A stretch of 7,939 nt of DNA from an uncultured Eubacteriales bacterium. GTDB taxonomy: Bacteria; Bacillota; Clostridia; Peptostreptococcales; Anaerovoracaceae. Location of the stretch: NCBI GenBank assembly GCA_902803185.1, contig CADCOV010000067.1, forward strand, positions 1-7,939, read 5' to 3'. Both the position numbers and the translations under genes were made by a program. The notes below the pieces were generated by a model, which had not been told where the DNA came from, made no database searches, and saw only the letters and a list, made by a program, of their open reading frames with translations. Positions 1 through 6,174 of the stretch are shown here, in pieces. How positions within the stretch are numbered: the stretch's first letter is position 1; each line of letters begins with the position of its first letter.

Positions 1-557
1 CCGTACCGGTCCGCCAGCGCAAGGGCCGTCTCCTCCCGGGTCTTCTCCAGGGCGCCCAGGAGCCGCTTCGCCTCCCCCATGTGGGGCGTCAGGATCGTCG
101 GCGCCGCCCGGTGGGAAAGGGCCTTCCGAGGAAGCGCCCGCGCCGCCAGGGTGTTCAGGCCGTCGGCGTCGATGACCAGAGGGCCGCCGAAGTCCCGGAT
201 CACCCGGGTCAAAAGCCGCTCCGTCCGTCCGGAGACTCCCATGCCCGGGCCGATGGCCACCGCGTCGTAGCGGCTGAGCGCCCGCAGGGCCTCTTCAGGC
301 CCCACGCAGATCGCCTCCGGCACCAGCACCTGCAGGACCCGGAAGTTCCGCCGCGGGGTGCCGACCCGGACCAGCCCCGCACCGCTGCGCAGGGCGGCAA
401 AGGACGCCATGGCCGCTGCCCCGGTCATGCCGGAGGCCCCGGCCAGGATCAGTACGTTGCCGCAGTCCGCCTTGGAGCAGTCCGCCTCCCGCTTCGGCAG
501 CATCGCGGCCGCCGCGGAAGCGTCTATCGTCAGTATGTCACGCCGTTCGTTTTCCAT
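1..557 (-). CDS. nnrD: ADP/ATP-dependent NAD(P)H-hydrate dehydratase (NnrD, YjeF C-terminal domain), 3' end cut by window
   Basis: Cytoplasmic repair enzyme that uses ADP or ATP to turn the damaged cofactors NADHX and NADPHX back into NADH and NADPH; a ribokinase-like fold. The visible 185 residues show the family pattern in order: GNVLILAGASGMTGAA (33-48), ALRSGAGLVRVGTP (55-68), AIGPGMG (101-107), the catalytic-region PLVIDADGLN (126-135) and ILTPHMGEAKRLLG (155-168). The full family domain is about 270-290 residues, so roughly the last third lies beyond position 1. The ATG at 557 is chosen because GGGAGGGA lies just upstream in the 15-base gap after mgtE. It begins directly with the dehydratase domain, so the NnrE epimerase domain fused ahead of it in many bacteria is absent here. 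It is the third visible gene of the femABX-mgtE-nnrD operon. Family assignment is firm; the last part is unseen. Confidence 0.9.
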   Translation of the reverse strand, partial: MENERRDILTIDASAAAAMLPKREADCSKADCGNVLILAGASGMTGAAAMASFAALRSGAGLVRVGTPRRNFRVLQVLVPEAICVGPEEALRALSRYDAVAIGPGMGVSGRTERLLTRVIRDFGGPLVIDADGLNTLAARALPRKALSHRAAPTILTPHMGEAKRLLGALEKTREETALALADRY

Positions 558-572
558 GGATCCCTCCCGGCA

Positions 573-1970
573 TCAGATGCCCAGGAACAGCCTCGCCATC
601 AGGAAGTAGATGGAGAGCGCCACCGCGTCGGAGACCGACGAGATCGCCGGGTTCGCGATCAGCGCCGGGTCCAGCTTCACCTTCTTCACGATCAGCGGGA
701 TCATGCTGCCGATCAGCTTGGCGAAGATGACGATGAACAGCATGGCGCCGCAGACGGTGAGGGCCACCATCGGGCCGTGGCCGTCCAGGAAGCAGACTCT
801 GAGGAAGTTCACCGCCGAGAGGATCGTGCCGATCAGCACGCCGATCCGAAGCTCCTTCCACAGGATCTTCAGGGCGTCCCCGGTATCCACCTCCTCGGTG
901 GCGAGGCCGCGGATGATCAGCGTGGAGGCCTGGGAGCCGGTGTTGCCGCCGGTGCCCATCAGCATCGGCATGTAGGCCACCAGGCTGATGACCTCCGACA
1001 GGGCGTCCTCGAAGCTGGTGATGATCATGCCGGTGAAGACGTAGGCCACCATCAGGATCAGGAGCCACGGCAGACGGTTGAGGGCGTGCTGCCAGACGCT
1101 GGTCTCCAGATAGGTGCGGTCGGAATCGTCAAAGTCGATGACGCCGGCCATACGCTCGATGTCCTCGGTGGCCTCCTCTTCGATGACGTCTAAGATGTCG
1201 TCGAAGGTGATGATGCCCACCAGCCGGAATTCGTTGTCCACGACCGGGATCGCGATGAAACCGTACCGGGTGAAGTCCGCGGCGACCTCTTCCTGGTCCT
1301 CGTAGACGTTCTCCGATACGAAGTCGGTGTTCATGATGTCTTTGACCCTGATGTCGTCGTCGGTGATGACCAGGGTCGAGAGGGAGACGATGCCGATGAG
1401 CTTGCGGCCCGTATCCTTGACGTAGCAGGTGTAGACGGTCTCCGCGTCCATCCCCTCTCTCTTGATGTGATCCAGGGCCTCCCGCACGGTCCAGTCCTTC
1501 TGGAGGCTGATGTAGTCCGGGGTCATCAGCGTGCCCGCACAGTTCTCCGGATAGTTCAGGAATGTGTTGATCAGGCGGCGCTCGCTCTTCGGCGTCTTCT
1601 CGAGGATCTTGTCCACGATGTTGGCCGGCAGCTCCTCCAGCACGTCGATCTTATCGTCGAAGTCCATCTCGGACAGGATGAACTCCGTCTCGCGGTCGGT
1701 GATGCCGTTGATGATGTCCACCTGGTCATCGCCCGGCAGCTCCGCGAAGACCTCCACGGAGACGTCCTTCGGCAGCAGGCGGAACAGGATGACGGTATCC
1801 CTGATGTCCGTCTCCTCCGTCACTTCCTCCAGAAGCTCCGCGATCTCGACCGCGTTGAATTTCACCAGTTCATCCCTGGCGCGGAAGAACTTCTTCTCCT
1901 CCACCAGTTCCAGGATCTTCTCCAGGGACTCTTCCCAGACCAGATCTCTGTCGAACATCGCCGTATCCAT
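573..1970 (-). CDS. mgtE: Magnesium channel/transporter MgtE
   Basis: Inner-membrane Mg2+ channel gated by cytoplasmic Mg2+. The 465 residues match the usual length and order: acidic helical MgtE N-domain (about 20-125), CBS 1 (about 140-200), CBS 2 (about 204-265, with YGFIAIPVVDNEFRLVGIIT at 236-255), a linking plug helix (about 266-295), then about five membrane helices (300-465). The family signature PMLMGTGGNTGSQAST is at 335-350. D448 in the last helix sits where the pore Mg2+-binding aspartate (D432) of the Thermus protein lies. A longer reading from a GTG at 2021, overlapping the upstream stop as GTGA, is possible but has no ribosome site; the ATG at 1970 has AGGGGGG five bases upstream and the protein then starts MDTAMFDRD, so I prefer it. 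It lies 47 bases after the FemABX gene and 15 before nnrD. No M-box riboswitch is visible in front of it. Confidence 0.95.
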   Translation of the reverse strand: MDTAMFDRDLVWEESLEKILELVEEKKFFRARDELVKFNAVEIAELLEEVTEETDIRDTVILFRLLPKDVSVEVFAELPGDDQVDIINGITDRETEFILSEMDFDDKIDVLEELPANIVDKILEKTPKSERRLINTFLNYPENCAGTLMTPDYISLQKDWTVREALDHIKREGMDAETVYTCYVKDTGRKLIGIVSLSTLVITDDDIRVKDIMNTDFVSENVYEDQEEVAADFTRYGFIAIPVVDNEFRLVGIITFDDILDVIEEEATEDIERMAGVIDFDDSDRTYLETSVWQHALNRLPWLLILMVAYVFTGMIITSFEDALSEVISLVAYMPMLMGTGGNTGSQASTLIIRGLATEEVDTGDALKILWKELRIGVLIGTILSAVNFLRVCFLDGHGPMVALTVCGAMLFIVIFAKLIGSMIPLIVKKVKLDPALIANPAISSVSDAVALSIYFLMARLFLGI

Positions 1971-1975
1971 GGCGT

Positions 1976-1990
1976 CCCCCCTCTCTCTCG
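1976..1990 (-). promoter_or_regulatory. Ribosome binding site that decides the mgtE start
   Basis: On the minus strand the purine run GAGAGAGAGGGGGG ends five bases before the ATG at 1970. The alternative GTG at 2021 has only the tail of the preceding gene upstream and no Shine-Dalgarno match. This supports a 465-residue MgtE instead of a 482-residue one. Confidence 0.7.
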
Positions 1991-2017
1991 GGAAAGCGCC
2001 CTGCCCCTTCCCCGGGA

Positions 2018-3217
2018 TCACTTGCGGGATTCGTAGAGCTTCTTCGCCAGGCCGTAGAGCGGCTTCATGACCGGAAGGTCAAACTCTCCCGCGTATTCGA
2101 AAATGTATGGGTGGAAGGAGCGTTTGAAGGTCTCGAGGCCGTCTCCCTCCAGTCCGGAGATGCCGCCCATGTTCGCCCAGGCCCGCCCCTCCGCGAAGGT
2201 CTCCCGCATCGCGGCGTCCCAGGTGAGATAAGGGGCCTGCAGCCTGCGGAAGTCGTTGTCCGCGCCGGCGTACAGGAGCTCTCCCGTATCCCCGTACATG
2301 ACGGTCAAAGTCCCGGCGACGCAGACGCTGTCTCCGTACTTCACCAGGTACTCTCCGTAATTCTTCTCTCTCCTCGTCAGCGACTCCAGGGTCTCCTCCA
2401 GCTTGGCCCGCTTCTTCGGGGCGCTCTCCGGACACTGGTTCAGGTCGCTGACGCATTGTCGGTAGCGCGAAAAGACCTCATCGTACATCGACTTGAGATC
2501 GAGATACGTGAGCGTCAGATACGCGTCCTCTCCGTAGGTATCCAAAAGCAGTTCGTAGTACTCCCTGTCCCGGAGCGCCACGCCCTTGCGTTCGATGGTG
2601 CAGCCCATGACCCGGGCGAAATCGTCCATCTTCTCCTTCCCCGCCCGGATGGTGGTGAAGTGGCCGTTCTTCACGGCGATCCTGTAGTTCTTCTTTCCCT
2701 TGCCGGTGAAGTGCTCCTCGCCGTACTCCGCCCCCAGGCACTGCATCTGGAACCGGGGCTGGATGGTGGCGCTCATGCCGGTGGTGAAGCCCAGGTGCCT
2801 GAGGCCCGCCGCCGCCAGATGGTCGATGGCTCTGGAGACTTCCCTGGAGACCTCCTTCTCCTCCTCCTCGTGGTGCCGGGCGTAGACCAGGTTCGGGTCC
2901 ACCTTGACGAAGAGGCAGCGCTGCTTCTTCGCCCAGTCCTTCAGGGCGCGGAAAAAGAACAGGACCAGTTCCCTGTTCCCGTAGTCCATGACCGGTCCCC
3001 GCGGGACGTACATCATGGTGAAGGAAAGCGGGAGCCGCTTGATCAAAACCAAGGCGCCCGCCACCTGCTCATCCCCGTCGAAGACGCCGACGAAGGCGTG
3101 GTCCCAGCCGGTCTTGACCCGGGCCCACCCCGCGGACTGGAGCAGGTTGTTCTGCGGCGATCCCAGGACGCAGGCGTCGTGGGCAGCCGGCTCTATGTTG
3201 TCGACAAATCGGTACAT
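2018..3217 (-). CDS. FemABX-family peptidoglycan bridge aminoacyltransferase
   Basis: Cytoplasmic enzyme expected to move an amino acid from aminoacyl-tRNA onto the stem-peptide lysine of lipid II, building the interpeptide bridge (FemX/FemA/MurM group). The 399 residues fit the family length. Two GNAT-like halves are seen: the N-terminal one with ALVLIKRLPLSFTMMYVPRG (55-74) and FVKVDPNLV (103-111), and a second with KKNYRIAVKNG (175-185) leading into YLTLTYLDL (233-241). A charged helical pair (about 243-293) matches the coiled-coil arm of FemA/FemX. The C-terminal half ends with LLYAGADNDF (314-323), ANMGGISGLEGDGLETFKRS (348-367) and the typical basic tail YGLAKKLYESRK. The ATG at 3217 follows GGAAAGGG by 7 bases; an upstream TTG at 3244 is less likely. 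It is the first gene of its operon. Which amino acid is added, and to which position, cannot be told from sequence. Confidence 0.88.
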   Translation of the reverse strand: MYRFVDNIEPAAHDACVLGSPQNNLLQSAGWARVKTGWDHAFVGVFDGDEQVAGALVLIKRLPLSFTMMYVPRGPVMDYGNRELVLFFFRALKDWAKKQRCLFVKVDPNLVYARHHEEEEKEVSREVSRAIDHLAAAGLRHLGFTTGMSATIQPRFQMQCLGAEYGEEHFTGKGKKNYRIAVKNGHFTTIRAGKEKMDDFARVMGCTIERKGVALRDREYYELLLDTYGEDAYLTLTYLDLKSMYDEVFSRYRQCVSDLNQCPESAPKKRAKLEETLESLTRREKNYGEYLVKYGDSVCVAGTLTVMYGDTGELLYAGADNDFRRLQAPYLTWDAAMRETFAEGRAWANMGGISGLEGDGLETFKRSFHPYIFEYAGEFDLPVMKPLYGLAKKLYESRK

Positions 3218-3224
3218 GCGTTGA

Positions 3225-3232
3225 CCCTTTCC
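3225..3232 (-). promoter_or_regulatory. Ribosome binding site of the FemABX gene
   Basis: GGAAAGGG on the minus strand, seven bases before the ATG at 3217. It favours this start over the TTG at 3244, which would add nine residues and has no purine-rich site in front of it. Confidence 0.6.
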
Positions 3233-3233
3233 G

Positions 3234-3253
3234 GCAGGTCTCAAAAGGCCTGC
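3234..3253 (-). other. Short imperfect hairpin in the FemABX operon leader
   Basis: In the short leader between promoter and ribosome site, GCAGGCC and GACCTGC can pair (one mismatch) around the loop TTTTGA. It is too weak and lacks a T-run, so it is not a terminator. A role in mRNA stability or access to the nearby ribosome site is possible but unproven. Confidence 0.3.
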
Positions 3254-3264
3254 TTAACTCATTT

Positions 3265-3294
3265 ATTATATGCCACAGGCGCGAGATGCGTCAA
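3265..3294 (-). promoter_or_regulatory. Sigma-A-type promoter for the femABX-mgtE-nnrD operon
   Basis: On the minus strand a -35 box TTGACG (3289-3294, five of six consensus bases) and a perfect -10 box TATAAT (3265-3270) are separated by 18 bases. Transcription would begin near 3258, giving a leader of about 40 bases before the ATG at 3217. It stands just after the terminator of the upstream operon, so the two units look independent. Confidence 0.8.
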
Positions 3295-3319
3295 CCCGTA
3301 GCGGCCCGAAAGGGCGCAG

Positions 3320-3343
3320 AAAAACGCCGCCCGGCGGGCGGCG
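3320..3343 (-). terminator. Intrinsic terminator of the amidohydrolase/zinc-ribbon operon
   Basis: On the minus strand CGCCGCCC pairs perfectly with GGGCGGCG around a GCC loop (8 bp, all G-C) and is followed at once by TTTTT. It begins 23 bases after the stop codon of the zinc-ribbon membrane protein gene. A smaller hairpin (GCGCCC/GGGCCGC with one bulged base, about 3301-3317) follows and may be a back-up. Confidence 0.9.
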
Positions 3344-3366
3344 CTTTGGTCGTTTTGGTCGGTCCG

Positions 3367-3852
3367 TTATTTCATCAGGAACCGGGTGTGGCAGGCCGGG
3401 CACTTCTCCGGGATGACCAGCGGGAGGCTCTTCCACTTTCCCATCCGGTAGCCCTTGTCGCAGCACTGGATCATGATGTCCTCGTCCCGGAAGTTCAGGC
3501 CGCCGCCCTGCTTCGTCATGAAGTAGGTCAGCCGCTTGCCGCAGTGCGGGCACTTCCACTTCTTCCTCTTGAGCCGGTAGTCCCGGATCAGCGTGACCAC
3601 GAAGGCCAGGAAGAAGAGCATGATCACGATGGACAGGAAGGTGCCGAACCTGGTGTAGACGAATCCGCCCTCCACATCTTTTCCGATAAAGGTCCCCAGC
3701 AGGTAGCTGGCAGCCAGGGAGATGAGGAAGGCCAGCATCGCCGCCTTCCAGACCTTCGCGTTGGCCTCGCACTTGCCCAGGAACTTCCGGATCTCTACGT
3801 TTTCCACGTCCGCCTCTTCGAGCGGCTCAAGGTTGATATTGAATCTGATCAT
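3367..3852 (-). CDS. Unrecognised membrane protein with two helices and a C-terminal zinc ribbon
   Basis: I do not recognise this 161-residue protein. The N-terminal stretch (1-35) is acidic then mixed, without a signal peptide. Two hydrophobic segments follow (about 37-57 and 69-89), then a strongly basic stretch (RLKRKKWK, 93-100) that should keep the C-terminus in the cytoplasm. The tail carries CPHC (101-104), a CC pair (130-131) and CPAC (151-154): a six-cysteine pattern that suggests one four-cysteine zinc ribbon, C101/C104 with C151/C154, with CC as spare or alternative ligands. The ATG at 3852 is the only good start before the first helix; its ribosome site (GGGG, 8 bases away) is weak. 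It lies 28 bases after the amidohydrolase gene in the same operon and ends in a strong terminator. The zinc ribbon could bind protein, nucleic acid or simply stabilise the tail; function unknown. Confidence 0.8.
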   Translation of the reverse strand: MIRFNINLEPLEEADVENVEIRKFLGKCEANAKVWKAAMLAFLISLAASYLLGTFIGKDVEGGFVYTRFGTFLSIVIMLFFLAFVVTLIRDYRLKRKKWKCPHCGKRLTYFMTKQGGGLNFRDEDIMIQCCDKGYRMGKWKSLPLVIPEKCPACHTRFLMK

Positions 3853-3874
3853 AGCGATAACCCCGTTTTTCGAT

Positions 3875-3889
3875 CAGGCGTCACGCCTG
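3875..3889. repeat. Perfect inverted repeat spanning the amidohydrolase stop codon
   Basis: CAGGCGT and ACGCCTG are exact reverse complements separated by one base, and include the TGA stop at 3881-3883. As RNA it could fold into a 5-bp stem with a 5-base loop. No T-run follows on either strand, so it is not an intrinsic terminator. It may be chance, or an intercistronic hairpin. Confidence 0.5.
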
Positions 3890-5047
3890 TTCCAGTTTGT
3901 CGAACTCCTCCCGGATCTCCTTCAGGAACTCCGGCTGGGTCAGCACGTCCTCGGCGGTCTGCACGAAGGCCTTGGCCACCAGGAACATCTGGTCGTAGCC
4001 GTAGTCGGAATCCGCGCCGGCTCTGAGCTCCACTGTGTGGGTGGCGATCTCCGGATCCCCGGTGACATCGATCCACTGATGGACGCACGGGCAGTGATAG
4101 CTGACGTTGCCGATGTCGGAGGAGGCGGTGCTGTTCCTGACCGCCATGCTCTGGGTCACGCCCAGCGCCTTGGTGTGCTGCACCGCTCTGGCGGACAGGG
4201 TGTGGTTGGTCTGCAGGTCGTCGTAGAAGCCCTCGAAGTTGGTGATCTCCAGCCGGCAGCCGGTGACCAGGGCCGCCGCCCTCGCGCAGTCCTTGACCTT
4301 GTCGCTGAGGCCGTGGACGTACTTGGAGGTCTCGCCTCTGATGTAGAACTCGGCGCAGGCGTACTCCGGCACGATGTTGGCCGCTTTGCCGCCGTCCTTG
4401 ATGATGCCGGAGACCCTGGCGGAATCCTCGATGTGCTGGCGCATGGCGTCGATGTTGCGGAACAGGAGCAGGACCGCATTCAGGGCGTTGATGCCCGCCT
4501 GCGGGGCGCCCGCCGCGTGGGAGGCCTTGCCGAAGAACTCGAACCGCTCGGAGTCGATGGCGGCCATGGTGCCGCTCTCCGCGTGGCGGCCGAACGGATG
4601 GCCCATGATCGCGACGGACAGGTCGTCGTAGTAGCCCGCGTCCGCCAGGGCGCACTTGCCGCCCATGGTCTCCTCCGCCGGCGCACCGATGACTCTGACC
4701 TCGCCGCCGTACTCGTCCACCGCTTCCTTCAAAGCGATGCCGCAGCAGCAGGCCAGGGAGCCGATCATGTTGTGGCCGCAGGCGTGGCCCAGTCCCTTCA
4801 GCGCGTCGTACTCCGCCAGGAAGCCGATCACCGGTCCCGGTTTGCCGCTCTTATATGTGCCGATGAAGGCGGTCTCCAGGCCGCACTGGCCGGTCTCCAC
4901 CTCGAATCCGTATTTCTTCAGGACACCGGTCAAAAGCTCCACCGCATGGAACTCCTGGTTGCCCAGCTCCGGGTCCTCGTGGATGCAGTGGGCGATCTCC
5001 CGGATCTCCTGCCGCAGCGCTTCTACTCTTTCATCGATGCTCCTCAT
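3881..5047 (-). CDS. M20D-family metal-dependent amidohydrolase (AbgB / PM20D2-like)
   Basis: Cytoplasmic binuclear metalloenzyme cleaving an amide or peptide bond; relatives act on p-aminobenzoyl-glutamate, N-acyl amino acids or small dipeptides. The 388 residues are full family length with no signal peptide. Motifs in order: FLAEYDALKGLGHACGHNMIG (split: FLAEYDAL 76-83, GHACGHN 87-93), PAEE (123-126), GHP (149-151), the dimerisation-domain start FFGKASHAAGAPQAGINALN (171-190), and SSDIGNVSYHCP (309-320). By family analogy the metal ligands are C90, H92, E126, H150 and a late histidine, probably H337 (THTVEL). C90 in place of the usual aspartate is the mark of the M20D branch. Start ATG at 5047 has AAGGAG six bases upstream. 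It is the first gene of a two-gene operon with its own promoter. The substrate cannot be assigned from sequence. Confidence 0.9.
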   Translation of the reverse strand: MRSIDERVEALRQEIREIAHCIHEDPELGNQEFHAVELLTGVLKKYGFEVETGQCGLETAFIGTYKSGKPGPVIGFLAEYDALKGLGHACGHNMIGSLACCCGIALKEAVDEYGGEVRVIGAPAEETMGGKCALADAGYYDDLSVAIMGHPFGRHAESGTMAAIDSERFEFFGKASHAAGAPQAGINALNAVLLLFRNIDAMRQHIEDSARVSGIIKDGGKAANIVPEYACAEFYIRGETSKYVHGLSDKVKDCARAAALVTGCRLEITNFEGFYDDLQTNHTLSARAVQHTKALGVTQSMAVRNSTASSDIGNVSYHCPCVHQWIDVTGDPEIATHTVELRAGADSDYGYDQMFLVAKAFVQTAEDVLTQPEFLKEIREEFDKLEQA

Positions 5048-5112
5048 ATGTCTCCTTTCTGGTCGGGCCGAAGCCGTTCCTCTCCCATTCCCCTTGATTT
5101 TTCTCTATTTTC

Positions 5113-5141
5113 AGTATATAGTCCATCGTCCCGGCTGACAA
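5113..5141 (-). promoter_or_regulatory. Sigma-A-type promoter for the amidohydrolase operon
   Basis: On the minus strand -35 TTGTCA (5136-5141, five of six) and -10 TATACT (5113-5118, five of six) are 17 bases apart, the ideal spacing. Transcription would start near 5106, leaving a leader of about 60 bases to the ATG at 5047. It faces away from the exporter promoter at 5205-5234. Confidence 0.8.
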
Positions 5142-5179
5142 TGATTATGTTGCTGTCTTGTATGATAAAAACGCTTCGA

Positions 5180-5199
5180 TCAGCAAAGCGGTCAGCAAA
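5180..5199. repeat. Direct repeat TCAGCAAA, two copies, 12-base period, in the divergent control region
   Basis: TCAGCAAA occurs at 5180-5187 and again at 5192-5199. The second copy ends five bases before the likely -35 box of the exporter promoter, so the pair is centred near -46 and -58 for that start. That is a usual place for an activator. The stretch just before it (about 5141-5175) is A/T-rich compared with the rest of the window. No known operator was recognised. Confidence 0.5.
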
Positions 5200-5204
5200 T
5201 ATCT

Positions 5205-5234
5205 TTGGCGCGGCCGCCGGAAACATGCTATGGT
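5205..5234 (+). promoter_or_regulatory. Probable extended -10 promoter for the exporter/ATPase operon
   Basis: TGCTATGGT (5226-5234) is an extended -10 element (TGn plus TATGGT, four of six), with TTGGCG (5205-5210, four of six) 18 bases upstream as -35. Transcription would begin near 5241, about 23 bases before the ATG at 5264, whose ribosome site is GAGGGAGG (5251-5258). It is weaker than the two minus-strand promoters, so help from an activator is plausible. Confidence 0.55.
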
Positions 5235-5263
5235 AGAAGCAGGACATACCGAGGGAGGCTTTC

Positions 5264-6163
5264 ATGAAACGAACCGGCACGTTGCTCTATACTCTGCTCC
5301 TGCTCCTCGCGGCGCTGCTGTGGGGCACCAGCTATCCGATGACCAAATTCATCGAGGAGGTCCCGACCTTCCTGATCCTGCCGGTCCGGTTCTTTTTTGC
5401 CGCCCTCGTGCTGGCCGTCGTCTTCCGCAAACGCTTCCGTGAAGCGGGCTCCTACTCGGTCCGCTGCGGCCTGGCCCTCGGCCTGAACCTGACGATGCTC
5501 TTCATCTACTGCACCGTGGGGATCAAATACACCAGCTCCGTCAACGCCTCCTTCTTCACCGCCCTGGACTTCCTCATCGTCCCGGTCATGAACCTGCTGT
5601 TCCGCCGGGTGAAGCTCCAGCGCTCCATCGCCATCGGCGCCGGCATCTGCCTGATCGGCATGTTCCTGCTGACCCACGGCGAAGAGGGCGGCAGCTTCCT
5701 CCTGAACCTGGGGGACCTGCTCTGCGTGCTGGCCTCCGTCCACGGCTCCCTGGAGATCGTCCTGCTGGACAAGGTCTCCCGGGATGAGCGCTTTGATACC
5801 GGCGTCTTCACCGTCGTCCTGATGGCGATGATCTGCGCCGTCACCGCCGCCTGCGGCCTCTTCACCGGCGCCTTCGCCGCGGCGGCCGCCCTGACCCCGG
5901 TCCAGTTCGGCGCCATCCTCTACCTTGGCCTCTTCTGCAGCGCCGGCGCCTTCCTGCTGCAGTCCGTGGGACAGACCCGGGTCCCGTCCAACCGGGTGGG
6001 CCTGATCTTCTCCCTGGAACCGGCCAGCGGCTGCATCCTGTCCGTCCTCCTGCTGAGCGAGCCGATGGGGCTCCTCTCCTGGATCGGCGCGGCCCTCATC
6101 ATGGCCAGCATCCTCTACACCGAACTCTCCGCCCAGCGGCAGGCCGCCTCTGAGCTGTCATAA
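5264..6163 (+). CDS. EamA-family (DMT superfamily) membrane transporter
   Basis: Inner-membrane protein of the drug/metabolite transporter superfamily, usually exporting metabolites or amino acids by proton exchange. The 299 residues have the classic ten-helix layout of two EamA repeats (about 9-136 and 148-286). Family marks are LLWGTSYPMTKFI (18-30) in helix 1, YTSSVNASFFTALDFLIVPV (89-108) in the helix 3-4 region, and LIFSLEPASGCILSVLLLSE (247-266), the second-repeat glutamate/proline motif of the last helices. It has a short polar C-terminal tail. The ATG at 5264 has GAGGGAGG five bases upstream. The stop codon overlaps the ribosome site of the next gene (TAAGGAG), so the two are almost certainly co-transcribed and perhaps translationally coupled. 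The substrate is unknown; nothing in the neighbourhood names it. Confidence 0.9.
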   Translation: MKRTGTLLYTLLLLLAALLWGTSYPMTKFIEEVPTFLILPVRFFFAALVLAVVFRKRFREAGSYSVRCGLALGLNLTMLFIYCTVGIKYTSSVNASFFTALDFLIVPVMNLLFRRVKLQRSIAIGAGICLIGMFLLTHGEEGGSFLLNLGDLLCVLASVHGSLEIVLLDKVSRDERFDTGVFTVVLMAMICAVTAACGLFTGAFAAAAALTPVQFGAILYLGLFCSAGAFLLQSVGQTRVPSNRVGLIFSLEPASGCILSVLLLSEPMGLLSWIGAALIMASILYTELSAQRQAASELS

Positions 6164-6174
6164 GGAGAACCCCC

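Noticed and set aside
81..1193. 370-codon plus-strand open frame opposite nnrD and mgtE
   Set aside because: It crosses two real genes and their junction and shows no recognisable domain; an artefact of GC-rich sequence.
1920..2020. Mg2+-sensing riboswitch before mgtE
   Set aside because: Only 47 bases separate it from the previous gene, too few for an M-box, and mgtE sits inside an operon.
1971..2021. Upstream GTG start that would lengthen MgtE by 17 residues and overlap the preceding stop as GTGA
   Set aside because: No ribosome site before it, while the ATG at 1970 has a strong one; the extra residues also contain the ribosome-site-derived PRERGD and no family similarity.
2111..3301. 396-codon plus-strand open frame opposite the FemABX gene
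   Set aside because: Low-complexity composition, no ribosome site or motif, and it runs through the promoter of the opposite operon. The FemABX reading explains this DNA.
5135..5166. Plus-strand CTGACA ... TATGAT as a promoter for the exporter
   Set aside because: The boxes are 20 bases apart, too far for good use, and it would leave a long leader; the extended -10 at 5226-5234 fits better.
3722..5236. 504-codon open frame on the plus strand opposite the amidohydrolase and zinc-ribbon genes
   Set aside because: Its product is a run of G, A, V, D, H, R and Q with no family motif, and the opposite strand codes clear conserved proteins. Long antisense frames are expected where third positions are G or C.
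5044..5280. 78-codon minus-strand open frame in the divergent control region
   Set aside because: It overlaps both promoters and the exporter start, has no ribosome site that I can see, and its FADRFADR stretch is just the direct repeat translated.
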